DNA of 64,000 bases from Streptomyces sp. NBC_01463. Its GTDB lineage: Bacteria; Actinomycetota; Actinomycetes; Streptomycetales; Streptomycetaceae. Below, piece after piece: positions 39,303 to 48,434 of this stretch. The notes beneath the pieces are model-generated. The model had not been told where the DNA came from. It ran no database searches and saw nothing but the letters and a program-made list of their open reading frames with translations. The stretch is from assembly GCA_036227345.1 (NCBI GenBank), contig CP109468.1, positions 2,728,001 through 2,792,000 on the forward strand, read 5' to 3'. Position numbers and translations under genes: made by a program. Every line of letters starts with the position of its first letter. Position 1 is the first letter of the stretch.

Positions 39303-41206
39303 CCAGCACCACCACCGGACGCCCCACCGAGCCGGGCGACAGCGACGACGCGGGCGCGGGGACCACGCCCGCCCAGGCCCCTGAGGCAGCGGTCGGTGCG
39401 TCCGGCCGGCGGCCGGGTGACCCCTTCGACCGCGACGACCTGCCCACCCCGCGCGGCGCCACCCGCGCCCTGCTCGTCTCGCTGCTGCGGCCGATGCGGG
39501 GCCGGGTGGTGGTGGCCGCGCTGTTCCTGCTGGTCCAGCAGGCCGCGGTGCAGGCGGGTCCGTTGCTGGTGGCGTACGCCATCGACAGCGGGGTGCCCGC
39601 GTTCCGGGACGAGGACTACGGGCCGCTGATCGCCGTGGCGCTCGGCTACGCGCTCTGCTCGGCGGCCGCGGGCGCCATGCAGTACGCCTTCATCCTGGCC
39701 TCCGCCCAGGTCAACCAGAAGGTGCTGCTCGATCTGCGCGGCCGGATCTTCCGCCATGCGCAGGCGCTGAGCGTGGACTTCCACGAGCGGTACACCTCGG
39801 GGCGGCTGATCTCCCGGTCCACCACCGATGTGGAGTCGCTGCGGGAGCTGCTCAGCGAGGGGCTGCAGGAGCTGATCGGTGTCGTCCTCTCCTTCGTCTC
39901 CATCTCCGTGATGCTGCTCTGGCTGGACTTCGGCACCGGCGCCGTCGCGGTGCTCTCCTTCGTGCCGCTGTATCTGCTGGTGCGGCTCTACCAGCGCCGG
40001 GCCGCCGTGGTCTTCGCCGCGCGGTCGACGGCGATCGCCGCGGTCATCGTGAAGTTCGCGGAGACGATGAACGGCATCCGTCCCGTCCAGGCCTTCCGCC
40101 GCGAGCCCGTCAACGACGGGGTGTTCCGGAAGCTGAACCACGCGCACCGGCGGACGAACGGCGACGCGATGCTGGAGAACGCGCGCTACGTCGTCGGGTC
40201 CCGGCTGGTCGCCAACACCGCGGTGGCCGGAATCGTTCTCTGGGGTGCCTACCGGGTCGCGTCCGGGAGTCTCGCCCTCGGGGTGCTGGCCGCGGTGGTG
40301 CTGTATCTGCGCCGGCTGTACGACCCCATCGACCGGCTCTCCATGTTCCTCAACTCCTACCAGTCGGCGGCCGCTTCGCTGGAGAAGATCGCCGGGCTGC
40401 TGGCCCAGACGCCCACCGTCCCCGAGGCCGTGGAGCCGCGGGAGCTGCCGCCGCTGACGGGCGGGCACCCGGGCCGCGCGGTGGTGTTCGACGGGGTGCG
40501 CTTCGCCTACCGCACGGGCGGTGAGGTGCTGCCCCGCTTCGATCTGACCGTTCCCGCGGGTCAGACGGTGGCCGTGGTCGGTTCGACGGGAGCGGGCAAG
40601 TCGACGCTGGCCAAGCTGCTGGCCCGGTTCTACGACCCGACCGAGGGCCGGGTGCTGCTGGACGGCGCCGACCTGCGGGACCTGGCCACGCCCGAACTGC
40701 GGCGCGGGGTGGTGATGGTGACCCAGGAGGCCTTCCTGTTCTCCGGCACGGTCGCGGAGAACATCGCGATCGGCAGCCCGGACGCGACGCGCGAGGAGAT
40801 CGAGCAGGCCGCCAAGGCGATCGGCGCCCATGACTTCATCGCCGGTCTGCCCGACGGGTACGACACGGACGTACGCAAGCGGGGCGGCCGGATCTCGGCA
40901 GGTCAGCGCCAGTTGGTCGCCTTCGCCCGCGCCCTGCTCGCCGACCCGGCGGTGCTGATCCTCGACGAGGCGACCAGCTCGCTGGACATCCCCGGTGAGC
41001 GTGCGGTGCAGCGGGCGATGGACACCGTGCTGCACGGCCGCACCGCGGTGGTCATCGCCCACCGTCTGTCGACCGTGGAGATCGCGGACCGGGTGCTGGT
41101 GATGGAGCACGGCCGGATCGTGGAGGACGGCGCCCCGGCGGAGCTGATCGGCGGCACGGGCCGGTTCGCCGGCCTGCACCGTGCGTGGCGGGAGAGCCTG
41201 GCCTGA
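39299..41206 (+). CDS. ABC exporter half-transporter, partner
   Basis: The 635-residue protein has a low-complexity N-terminus of about 55 residues, six membrane helices, and a nucleotide-binding domain with Walker A GSTGAGKSTLAKLL, signature RISAGQRQLVAFARA (changed from LSGGQ), Walker B VLILDEATSSLD with a normal catalytic Glu, and H-loop VVIAHRLSTVE. The altered signature pairs with the degenerate Walker B of the upstream subunit, giving one consensus and one non-consensus ATP site. It starts by ATGA overlap with the upstream gene. Confidence 0.95.
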   Translation: MTSTTTGRPTEPGDSDDAGAGTTPAQAPEAAVGASGRRPGDPFDRDDLPTPRGATRALLVSLLRPMRGRVVVAALFLLVQQAAVQAGPLLVAYAIDSGVPAFRDEDYGPLIAVALGYALCSAAAGAMQYAFILASAQVNQKVLLDLRGRIFRHAQALSVDFHERYTSGRLISRSTTDVESLRELLSEGLQELIGVVLSFVSISVMLLWLDFGTGAVAVLSFVPLYLLVRLYQRRAAVVFAARSTAIAAVIVKFAETMNGIRPVQAFRREPVNDGVFRKLNHAHRRTNGDAMLENARYVVGSRLVANTAVAGIVLWGAYRVASGSLALGVLAAVVLYLRRLYDPIDRLSMFLNSYQSAAASLEKIAGLLAQTPTVPEAVEPRELPPLTGGHPGRAVVFDGVRFAYRTGGEVLPRFDLTVPAGQTVAVVGSTGAGKSTLAKLLARFYDPTEGRVLLDGADLRDLATPELRRGVVMVTQEAFLFSGTVAENIAIGSPDATREEIEQAAKAIGAHDFIAGLPDGYDTDVRKRGGRISAGQRQLVAFARALLADPAVLILDEATSSLDIPGERAVQRAMDTVLHGRTAVVIAHRLSTVEIADRVLVMEHGRIVEDGAPAELIGGTGRFAGLHRAWRESLA

Positions 41207-41214
41207 GGGGAACC

Positions 41215-41243
41215 GTGGCGGCGCCGCACCGGGGCGCCGCCAC
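41215..41243 (+). terminator. Hairpin after the ABC exporter operon
   Basis: An 11-bp perfect stem GTGGCGGCGCC (41215-41225) pairs with 41233-41243 around a 7-base loop, 9 bases after the stop. The remaining stretch to 41610 holds presumed promoter DNA for the metalloprotease gene; I see no gene in it. Confidence 0.8.
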
Positions 41244-41610
41244 ATGGCCGGGCGGGCTACCCGCCGAAGGTGCGATGGCGCGGATCGAGCCACAGTGCGG
41301 AGCCGTCTCGCCAGGTGGGACCCCGCCACTTCTTCACATGCGTTTCGAACACGACACCTTCGGCTCCGACCTCAACGCACTCTTCACCTTCGGGCTTCCG
41401 GAGCCCTCGGCAACATCGCGGCAATGATCGGCGAAACGTCCGCTTAACGAACATGACCAATCCAGCAACGGACGAATTCCGGCCAACTTGTTGACGCGGT
41501 CCTGACAGAGAGCCATTGCTGCTGACACTGTTCACCCCGTTCTGCGCACTGCTTGCTCTGCCCGGACGGCTCACCCAGCCGCCGGTACCCCCCTCGCAGA
41601 AGGAGTCCGC

Positions 41611-43644
41611 GTGAGATCCACGCTCAGCCGTCGTACCACCGCGACCGGCGCTCTGATAGCCGCAGCAGCACTCCTCGCCGTAGGAGTCCAGACCGGAACA
41701 GCCACCGCCACACCGGGCGGTACCGCCGAGGCCACCCCCGTCGCCTCCGGCGCCAACCCGGGCGCGCTGCCCAGGCAGCTCTCCCCCTCGCAGCGCGCCG
41801 AGCTGATCCGTGAGGCCACCGCGAGCAGGGCGGCCACCGCGAAGCAGCTGGGGCTCGGCTCGCAGGAGAAGCTCGTCGTCCGGGACGTCATCCAGGACAA
41901 CGACGGCACCACGCACACGCGTTACGAGCGCACCTTCGGCGGACTGCCCGTCCTCGGCGGCGACCTGGTCGTCCAGGAGTCCAAGGCCGGCGCGACCAAG
42001 AGCGTCACCAAGGCGTCCAGGACGACCTCGGCGCAGCTCAAGGCCGTCGACACGACCGCGGACATCGCCCCGGCGGCCGCCGAGAAGCAGGCGCTCGGCC
42101 TGGCCAAGGCGGACGGCTCGTCCAGGGCCGCGGCCGACAAGGCGCCCCGCAAGGTCGTCTGGATGGCCTCGGGCACACCGCAGCTCGCCTACGAGACCGT
42201 GGTCGGCGGCCTCCAGGAGGACGGCACCCCGAACGCGCTGCACGTCGTCACCGACGCCACCTCCGGCGCCAAGCTCTACGAGTGGCAGGCGATCGAGAAC
42301 GGCGTCGGCAACACGGAGTACAGCGGTCAGGTCACCCTGAACACCTCGGGGTCGTACAACCTGACGGACACCACGCGCGGCAACCACAAGACGTACAACC
42401 TGAACCACGGCACGTCGGGGACCGGCACCCTCTTCTCCGGCACCGACGACGTCTGGGGCAACGGACTCGCCTCGAACGCCGAGACCGCCGCGGCGGACGC
42501 CCACTACGGTGCGGCCGAGACCTGGGACTACTACAAGAACGTCCACGGCCGGACCGGCATCAAGGGCAACGGCGTCGGCGCGTACTCCCGCGTCCACTAC
42601 GGCAACAGCTACGTCAACGCCTTCTGGGACGACAGCTGCTTCTGCATGACGTACGGCGACGGCAGCGGCAACGCCTCGCCGCTCACCTCGCTGGACGTCG
42701 CGGCCCACGAGATGAGCCACGGTGTCACCTCCAACACCGCCGGCCTGATCTACAGCGGTGAGTCCGGCGGCCTCAACGAGGCGACCAGCGACATCTTCGC
42801 CACCGCCGTCGAGTTCTACGCGAACAACTCCACCGACGTCGGCGACTACCTCATCGGCGAGAAGATCGACATCAACGGCGACGGCACCCCGCTGCGCTAC
42901 CAGGACAAGCCGAGCCGGGACGGGGCGTCCAAGGACGCCTGGTACTCGGGCATCGGCAACGTCGACGTCCACTACTCCTCGGGCCCGGCGAACCACTTCT
43001 TCTACCTCCTCTCGGAGGGCAGCGGCGCCAAGACCATCAACGGCGTCTCCTACAACTCGCCGACCTCCGACGGCCTGCCGGTGACTGGCATCGGCCGCGC
43101 CAAGGCGGAGCAGATCTGGTTCAAGGCGCTCTCCACGAAGTTCACCTCCACCACCAACTACGCGGCCGCCCGCACGGGCACCCTGGCCGTGGCCGGTGAG
43201 CTGTACGGCACGACCAGCGCCGAGTACAAGTCCGTCGCCGACGCGTGGGCCGGCATCAACGTCGGTACCCGCCCCGGTGGCGGCACCGACCCCGGCGGCA
43301 CGGTCTTCGAGAACACCACCGTCGTCTCCATCCCGGACGCCGGCTCGGCCGTCACCAGCTCCGTCAACGTCACCGGCCGCACCGGGAACGCGCCCAGCAC
43401 CCTCAAGGTCGGGGTGGACATCACCCACACCTACCGCGGTGACCTGGTGCTCGACCTCATCGCCCCGGACGGCAGCGCCTACCGCCTGAAGAACTCCTCG
43501 TCGAGCGACTCGGCGGACAACGTCAAGACGACGTACACCGTGAACGCCTCGTCGGAGGCCGCGAACGGCACCTGGAAGCTGAAGGTCCAGGACGTCTACG
43601 CGAGCGACACCGGGAAGATCAACAGCTTCAAGCTGACCTTCTGA
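41611..43644 (+). CDS. Secreted M4-family (thermolysin-like) metalloprotease with P-domain
   Basis: The 677-residue preproenzyme has a signal peptide (RRTTATGALIAAAALLAVGV, ending near ATATP), an FTP/PepSY propeptide (about 70-220) and a catalytic domain with the zinc motif AAHEMSHGVTSN (His about 366) and the third ligand in GGLNEATSDIF. A C-terminal P-domain (about 570-677, VDITHTYRGDLVLDLIAPDG) is of the type found after proprotein convertases and aids folding or substrate binding. The GTG at 41611 follows AAGGAG. It is an extracellular protease probably active on peptides and proteins during growth. Confidence 0.96.
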   Translation: MRSTLSRRTTATGALIAAAALLAVGVQTGTATATPGGTAEATPVASGANPGALPRQLSPSQRAELIREATASRAATAKQLGLGSQEKLVVRDVIQDNDGTTHTRYERTFGGLPVLGGDLVVQESKAGATKSVTKASRTTSAQLKAVDTTADIAPAAAEKQALGLAKADGSSRAAADKAPRKVVWMASGTPQLAYETVVGGLQEDGTPNALHVVTDATSGAKLYEWQAIENGVGNTEYSGQVTLNTSGSYNLTDTTRGNHKTYNLNHGTSGTGTLFSGTDDVWGNGLASNAETAAADAHYGAAETWDYYKNVHGRTGIKGNGVGAYSRVHYGNSYVNAFWDDSCFCMTYGDGSGNASPLTSLDVAAHEMSHGVTSNTAGLIYSGESGGLNEATSDIFATAVEFYANNSTDVGDYLIGEKIDINGDGTPLRYQDKPSRDGASKDAWYSGIGNVDVHYSSGPANHFFYLLSEGSGAKTINGVSYNSPTSDGLPVTGIGRAKAEQIWFKALSTKFTSTTNYAAARTGTLAVAGELYGTTSAEYKSVADAWAGINVGTRPGGGTDPGGTVFENTTVVSIPDAGSAVTSSVNVTGRTGNAPSTLKVGVDITHTYRGDLVLDLIAPDGSAYRLKNSSSSDSADNVKTTYTVNASSEAANGTWKLKVQDVYASDTGKINSFKLTF

Positions 43645-43689
43645 TCGGCTGATCCCCCTGATCCACTGATCCACTGATCCACTGATCGG
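43642..43689. repeat. Short tandem repeats (TGATCCAC) after the metalloprotease gene
   Basis: From the stop codon on, CTGATC recurs six times, including three exact 8-base TGATCCAC units in a row. It looks like slippage-prone simple sequence and may vary between strains. Confidence 0.6.
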
Positions 43690-43697
43690 CCACCGCC

Positions 43698-43729
43698 CCG
43701 CCCGGGAGGAGACCACTCCTCCCGGGCGG
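43698..43729. terminator. Hairpin between convergent metalloprotease and lyase genes
   Basis: A 14-bp perfect stem CCGCCCGGGAGGAG (43698-43711) pairs with 43716-43729 around the loop ACCA. It lies between two convergent stops and may serve both genes. Confidence 0.85.
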
Positions 43730-43739
43730 CTGTGTGCGG

Positions 43740-44963
43740 TCAGTTCGGGTTGTCCGCGTGGGTCAGCGTCTCCCAGGCGACGAACAGGTTGTTGGACCCG
43801 GCCGGCCGCTGCCGCTCGGTCAGGGTCTGGGTGTTGGTCATCGCGATGCCCATCCGGTTGTGCAGCGCGTTGTAGCCGACCTCGGTGACCGGCCCGAGGC
43901 TGTCCTTGAGCGATCCCCCGCACAGCGACGACGGCACGGCGGCCCCCAGCTGGTACTTGGCGTGCAGACCGAGCGCGTGGCGCAGCCGGTCGGCGATCTC
44001 CGGGTAGAGGTCCTGCCCCTGGATCCGGCTGGTCTCGGCGATGTGCGAGATCGCGGAGAGACCGTATCCGGTGTGGGTCAGGTCGCGGCAGGTCTCCTGA
44101 GAGAGACCGTCCATGAACGTGGACTGCCCCTGCCAGTAGTTGATGATCTTGTCGCGGGTGTCCAGCCCGCTGCCCGGTGCGGCCTTCGGCAGGGAGCCGT
44201 CCGCGGTCACGTAGATGTACGCGGGGACACGTCCGCGGAACTTGGTGACGGCCTTGTCGTACGAGGTGCGGTCCTCCAGGAAGACCGAGATGCCGATCGC
44301 GGCCTCGGTCATGCTGAGTTCCCAGTTGCCGTTGCTGTTGGAGCCGTTGATGACCTTCGGCAGGTAGACGTCGCGCAGCATGGTGGCGAAGCGGCCGGAG
44401 TTAGGCCAGCTGCTGTACGTGTACTTGATGATCTCGGCGGCCCGCGGCCAGGACGAGCCCGCCCAGCCGGTCTGGAGCGGGGCGTTGCTGTTGGTGTGGT
44501 CCCTGATCACGGCCGACCAGGCGTCCATGATCTCGACGGCCTTGGCGGCGTAGCGGCTGTCCTGGGTGATGTACCAGGCCAGCGAGAGGGTGTAGGCGGC
44601 TATCGCGTCCTCGCGCTCGTCGGTGCAGCCGTAGTTGGGGTTGGAGTACGAGCCGCACTCCACCACGGCGCGGGGTTTGGCCGTGCGGCCGAGCGAGGCG
44701 TACTTGCTCGCCATCATCTGGTCGAACGCGCCCTTCCAGGGCTGCGCCCCGGCCTGCACCTTGGCGCGTACGAAGTCGAGCTGGGGGCGGCTGACGAATA
44801 CGCCGGGGTGGGAGAAGGCCGCGGGGGCGGCGGCCCGGGCGGCCGGCGGGGCGGCGTCGGGGGCGGCCCGGACGGCCGATGCCGGGGCCATGGAGATGCC
44901 GGTGAGCAGGGCCGCGAGGGCGGTGGCGAGGCCGAGGCCGCGTCCGATGGTTCCGGTGCGCAT
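43740..44963 (-). CDS. Secreted alginate-lyase-family protein
   Basis: The 407-residue protein has a signal peptide (GLGLATALAALLTGISMAPASA) and an all-helical (alpha/alpha)-barrel lyase domain of the Alginate_lyase (PL5-like) type. Conserved-looking stretches are NSNGNWELSMTEAAIGI, RDLTHTGYGLSAISH and the C-terminal AWETLTHADNPN. Such enzymes cleave uronate-containing polysaccharides by beta-elimination; the true substrate here is unknown. The ATG at 44963 is preferred (GGAAGG upstream) over an upstream GTG that adds a hydrophilic extension before the signal peptide. Confidence 0.88.
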   Translation of the reverse strand: MRTGTIGRGLGLATALAALLTGISMAPASAVRAAPDAAPPAARAAAPAAFSHPGVFVSRPQLDFVRAKVQAGAQPWKGAFDQMMASKYASLGRTAKPRAVVECGSYSNPNYGCTDEREDAIAAYTLSLAWYITQDSRYAAKAVEIMDAWSAVIRDHTNSNAPLQTGWAGSSWPRAAEIIKYTYSSWPNSGRFATMLRDVYLPKVINGSNSNGNWELSMTEAAIGISVFLEDRTSYDKAVTKFRGRVPAYIYVTADGSLPKAAPGSGLDTRDKIINYWQGQSTFMDGLSQETCRDLTHTGYGLSAISHIAETSRIQGQDLYPEIADRLRHALGLHAKYQLGAAVPSSLCGGSLKDSLGPVTEVGYNALHNRMGIAMTNTQTLTERQRPAGSNNLFVAWETLTHADNPN

Positions 44964-45143
44964 GTGGGGGTGCCTTCCGGTGCGGAGGAGGTCCACAACG
45001 CGGCCCGAAACACGGCTAGTTCATGTCCGTGAACATTGGGTCGGGTTGTGAACTCTGCAATGAGTGTGGAACCTAAAGCCATCCCATGGAGACGTCAAGG
45101 TCTTGTGTTCAGAAAGCGAAGGACCCGCACCCGGGCAGCCGAA

Positions 45144-45174
45144 GGGCCCGGCGCCCCAGGGGTGCCGGGCCCTC
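45144..45174. terminator. Hairpin downstream of the phosphorylase gene
   Basis: An inverted repeat AGGGCCCGGC (45144-45153) pairs with 45165-45174 and continues inward with one wobble pair. It lies 14 bases past the stop of the minus-strand phosphorylase gene. Confidence 0.8.
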
Positions 45175-45187
45175 GTGACACGGACCG

Positions 45188-47791
45188 TCAGCGCATCAGC
45201 AGTCCCGCGCCCTCGCCCGTGGCCTCCGTCGGCTGTGCGACCAGGCCGAGTTCGGCGCCGGTGGCCAGCAGCCGGTGGGCCGGGAGCACCCGCACGGTGT
45301 AGCCGTACGGACCGGTGCGGTCCAGCGCGAGCGGGCCGTCGTACAGCCAGCGGCCCTCCAGGTCCTGGCCGCCCGCCGGTTTCAGCGGGAAGACCTGGGC
45401 GTCCGAGATCGTGTCGGCGGAGTCGACGCGGCCGGCCACCGCCTGCACCTCCACGTCGTCCGGGTCCAGCACCCCGAGGGTGATCCGGACCCGCAGCGCC
45501 AGGGTGGCGCCCAGCTCGGCCGAACCGCCGGCCGCGGTGGGCGTCACCGCCTCCACATGGTCGACGGCCACCCGCGGCCAGGCCGCCCGCACCCTGGCCT
45601 TCCAGCCGGCCAGCTCCCGGGCCGCGTCACCGTCCAGGGCGCGCCTGGCCTGCGCCGCGGGGGCGTACAGCCGCTCCACGTACTCGCGGACCATCCGGTC
45701 GGCGAGCACCTTGGGCCCCAGTGTGCCCAGGGTGCGGCGGACCATCTCGATCCAGCGCCCGGGCAGCCCCTCCGCGCCGCTGTCGTAGAAGCGCGGCGCG
45801 ACCCGGTCCTCGATCAGCTCGTAGAGGGCGTTCGCCTCCAGGTCGTCGCGCCGGTCCTCGTCCAGCGCGGAGCCGTCGGCCGTCGGGATGGCCCAGCCGA
45901 AGTCCGGCTCGAACCACTCGTCCCACCAGCCGTCCAGGACCGAGAGGTTGAGGCAGCCGTTGAGCGCCGCCTTCATCCCGCTCGTACCGCACGCCTCCAG
46001 CGGGCGCAGCGGGTTGTTCAGCCAGACATCGCAGCCCGGGTAGAGCTTCTGGGCCATCGCCATCCCGTAGTCGGGCAGGAAGACGATGCGGTGGCGGACC
46101 CGCGGATCGTCGGCGAACCGGACCAGCTCCTGGACCAGCCGTTTCCCGCTGTCGTCGGCCGGGTGGGCCTTGCCCGCCACGACGATCTGGATCGGGCGCT
46201 CGGGGTGCAGGAGCAGCCCCCGCAGCCGGTCCCGGTCGCGCAGCATCAGCGTCAGCCGCTTGTACGAGGGCACCCGGCGGGCGAAGCCGATCGTCAGCAC
46301 GTCGGGGTCCAGCACCCCGTCGATCCAGCCCAGTTCGGCGGACTCGGCGCCCCGGGTGCGCCAGGAGGCGTGCAGCCGCTGCCGCACCTCGGTCACCAGC
46401 TGTTCGCGCAGGGTCCGGCGCAGGTCCCAGAGCTGCCGGTCGGGGATCTGCGCGGCGGCGTCCCACCGGCCGGGGGTGCCCCCGGACTCGGCGCGCAGCC
46501 GGTAGACCTCGGGCGCGACCCAGGTGGGTGCGTGGACGCCGTTGGTCACGGAGGTGATCGGCACCTCCGGCGGGTCGAAGCCCGGCCAGAGACCGGCGAA
46601 CATCTCCCGGCTGACCGCGCCGTGCAGGGTGGAGACCCCGTTGGCGCGCTGGGCGAGCCGGAGTCCCATCACCGCCATGTTGAAGACGCCCGGGTCGCCG
46701 CCCGGGTACGTCTCGGTGCCCAGCCGCAGGATGCGGTCGGCCGCGACGCCGGGCAGTTCGCCGTCGTCGCCGAAGTGGCGGGCGACCAGGTCGCGGTCGA
46801 AACGGTCGATGCCGGCCGGGACCGGGGTGTGGGTGGTGAAGACGGTGCCGGCCCGGACGGACTCCACCGCGGAGTCGAAGTCGAGACCGGTGCCGGAGAG
46901 CTCCCGGATGCGTTCGAGGCCGAGGAAGCCGGCGTGGCCCTCGTTGGTGTGGAAGACCTCGGGTTCCGGGTGGCCGGTGAGCCGGCAGTAGGTCCGCACC
47001 GCGCGGACCCCGCCGATGCCCAGCAGCATCTCCTGGAGCAGCCGGTGTTCGCTGCCGCCGCCGTACAGCCGGTCGGTGACCTCGCGTTCGCCCGGGGCGT
47101 TGTCCTCGACGTCGGAGTCGAGCATGAGCAGCGGCACCCGGCCCACCTGGGCCTGCCAGATCTGGGCGTGCAGGGAGCGGCCGCCGGGGAGGGCCAGGAC
47201 GACCTGGCTGGGGGTGCCGTCGGCCTCGCGGACGAGGGTGAGCGGGAGTTCGTTCGGGTCGAGGACGGGATAGTGCTCCTGCTGCCAGCCGTCCCGCGAG
47301 AGGCTCTGGCGGAAGTAGCCGTGGCGGTAGAGCAGGCCGACGCCGACGAGGGGGACGCCCAGGTCGCTGGCGGCCTTCAGATGGTCTCCGGCGAGGATGC
47401 CGAGTCCGCCGGAGTACTGCGGCAGGGCCGCCGTGACGCCGAACTCGGGCGAGAAGTAGGCGATGGCGGCGGGGAGCCCGTCGCCGTGGGCGCGTTGTTC
47501 CTGGTACCACCTGGGGCCCTCCAGGTAGGCCCGGAGGTCGGCGGACACCTCGTTGAGCCGGCTCAGGAACGGCTCGTCCCTGGCCAGCTCGGCCAGCCGC
47601 CCGGCGGACACGGCGCCGAGCATGCGCACGGGGTCGCACTCCGCCGTCCGGCCGGCCACCGGGTCGACGGCCTGGAAGAGCTCACGGGTCTCGGTGTGCC
47701 AGGACCAGCGCAGATTGCGCGCGAGGTCGCTGAGCGGTTGTAGGGGGTCGGGGAGGACGGGACGCACGGTGAATCGACGAATGGCCTTCAC
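45188..47791 (-). CDS. glgP: Alpha-glucan phosphorylase (glycogen phosphorylase family)
   Basis: The enzyme releases glucose-1-phosphate from the non-reducing ends of alpha-1,4-glucans, or runs in reverse. The 867-residue product has the short-form N-terminus of actinobacterial phosphorylases (RRFTVRPVLPDPLQPL) and the PLP site region ACGTSGMKAALNGCLNLSVLDGWWDE. The GTG at 47791 (VKAIRRFTVRP) has AGGTGG at good spacing; a GTG 9 bases upstream lies inside that site. It is divergent from glgE across 643 bases. In actinobacteria it can trim the branches made by the GlgE pathway. Confidence 0.94.
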   Translation of the reverse strand: MKAIRRFTVRPVLPDPLQPLSDLARNLRWSWHTETRELFQAVDPVAGRTAECDPVRMLGAVSAGRLAELARDEPFLSRLNEVSADLRAYLEGPRWYQEQRAHGDGLPAAIAYFSPEFGVTAALPQYSGGLGILAGDHLKAASDLGVPLVGVGLLYRHGYFRQSLSRDGWQQEHYPVLDPNELPLTLVREADGTPSQVVLALPGGRSLHAQIWQAQVGRVPLLMLDSDVEDNAPGEREVTDRLYGGGSEHRLLQEMLLGIGGVRAVRTYCRLTGHPEPEVFHTNEGHAGFLGLERIRELSGTGLDFDSAVESVRAGTVFTTHTPVPAGIDRFDRDLVARHFGDDGELPGVAADRILRLGTETYPGGDPGVFNMAVMGLRLAQRANGVSTLHGAVSREMFAGLWPGFDPPEVPITSVTNGVHAPTWVAPEVYRLRAESGGTPGRWDAAAQIPDRQLWDLRRTLREQLVTEVRQRLHASWRTRGAESAELGWIDGVLDPDVLTIGFARRVPSYKRLTLMLRDRDRLRGLLLHPERPIQIVVAGKAHPADDSGKRLVQELVRFADDPRVRHRIVFLPDYGMAMAQKLYPGCDVWLNNPLRPLEACGTSGMKAALNGCLNLSVLDGWWDEWFEPDFGWAIPTADGSALDEDRRDDLEANALYELIEDRVAPRFYDSGAEGLPGRWIEMVRRTLGTLGPKVLADRMVREYVERLYAPAAQARRALDGDAARELAGWKARVRAAWPRVAVDHVEAVTPTAAGGSAELGATLALRVRITLGVLDPDDVEVQAVAGRVDSADTISDAQVFPLKPAGGQDLEGRWLYDGPLALDRTGPYGYTVRVLPAHRLLATGAELGLVAQPTEATGEGAGLLMR

Positions 47792-48434
47792 GTATTCCAC
47801 CTTTACAGGGGACGTACGAATCCGAGGGGACGCACCACGGTGTGCGCCGCTCCGTCACCCTCGACGGTAGCGGGGTGCGGCACCCGGCAACCACGGCGCG
47901 CGGGCGGTGCACGGTGTGCGACCCCTGACATCCCGTCCGCCCCGCCCGCCCCGTACGCCCGGATCACTGGCATCCCGTCAGCACCGTCCGCAGATCCAGA
48001 CACATCCGTCACAGGCGTTATGGCCGATTCCCTCCCCTCATGCGGCCTTGTGGGCCTTCGCGCCACAGGGAAAGCTGCCCTGTGGCGCCCGTACCGACCG
48101 GCGTGCACCGGTTCCGCGCAATCCCGCGCACGCGCGGCGGAGCCCGGCGCATTCAGACCGTCACAGATACGCCCGAGTAGTTAACAAACCACCGGATTGG
48201 CCCACCGAGATCCGTGGGAAGGCTTCTCCGGTACCCGGAACGAATGCATTCGGACGACAGCCGAAGGCCGTCCCACTCCGGCCCTCGCACGGTTAACCCG
48301 CTGTCCATCGGCGATCCGCTCATGGTTCGTATGCAATCGGTACGGGTCATGTACGCATTCGGTCCACACCCGTGCACCACACCCGCGCCCCATCCATTCG
48401 AGTGCCATTCGAGTGAACGCGGACAGGAGCGGCC
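47792..48434. promoter_or_regulatory. glgP/glgE divergent intergenic region with operator-like repeats
   Basis: This 643-base stretch has no supported gene. Near glgE it is AT-richer and holds a perfect 12-bp palindrome CGAATGCATTCG (48241-48252). Two exact 11-bp direct repeats CCATTCGAGTG (48394-48404 and 48405-48415) end 19 bases before the glgE start. A further CATTCG lies at 48356-48361. The repeated CATTCG word suggests a shared regulator, which is not identified. Confidence 0.5.
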
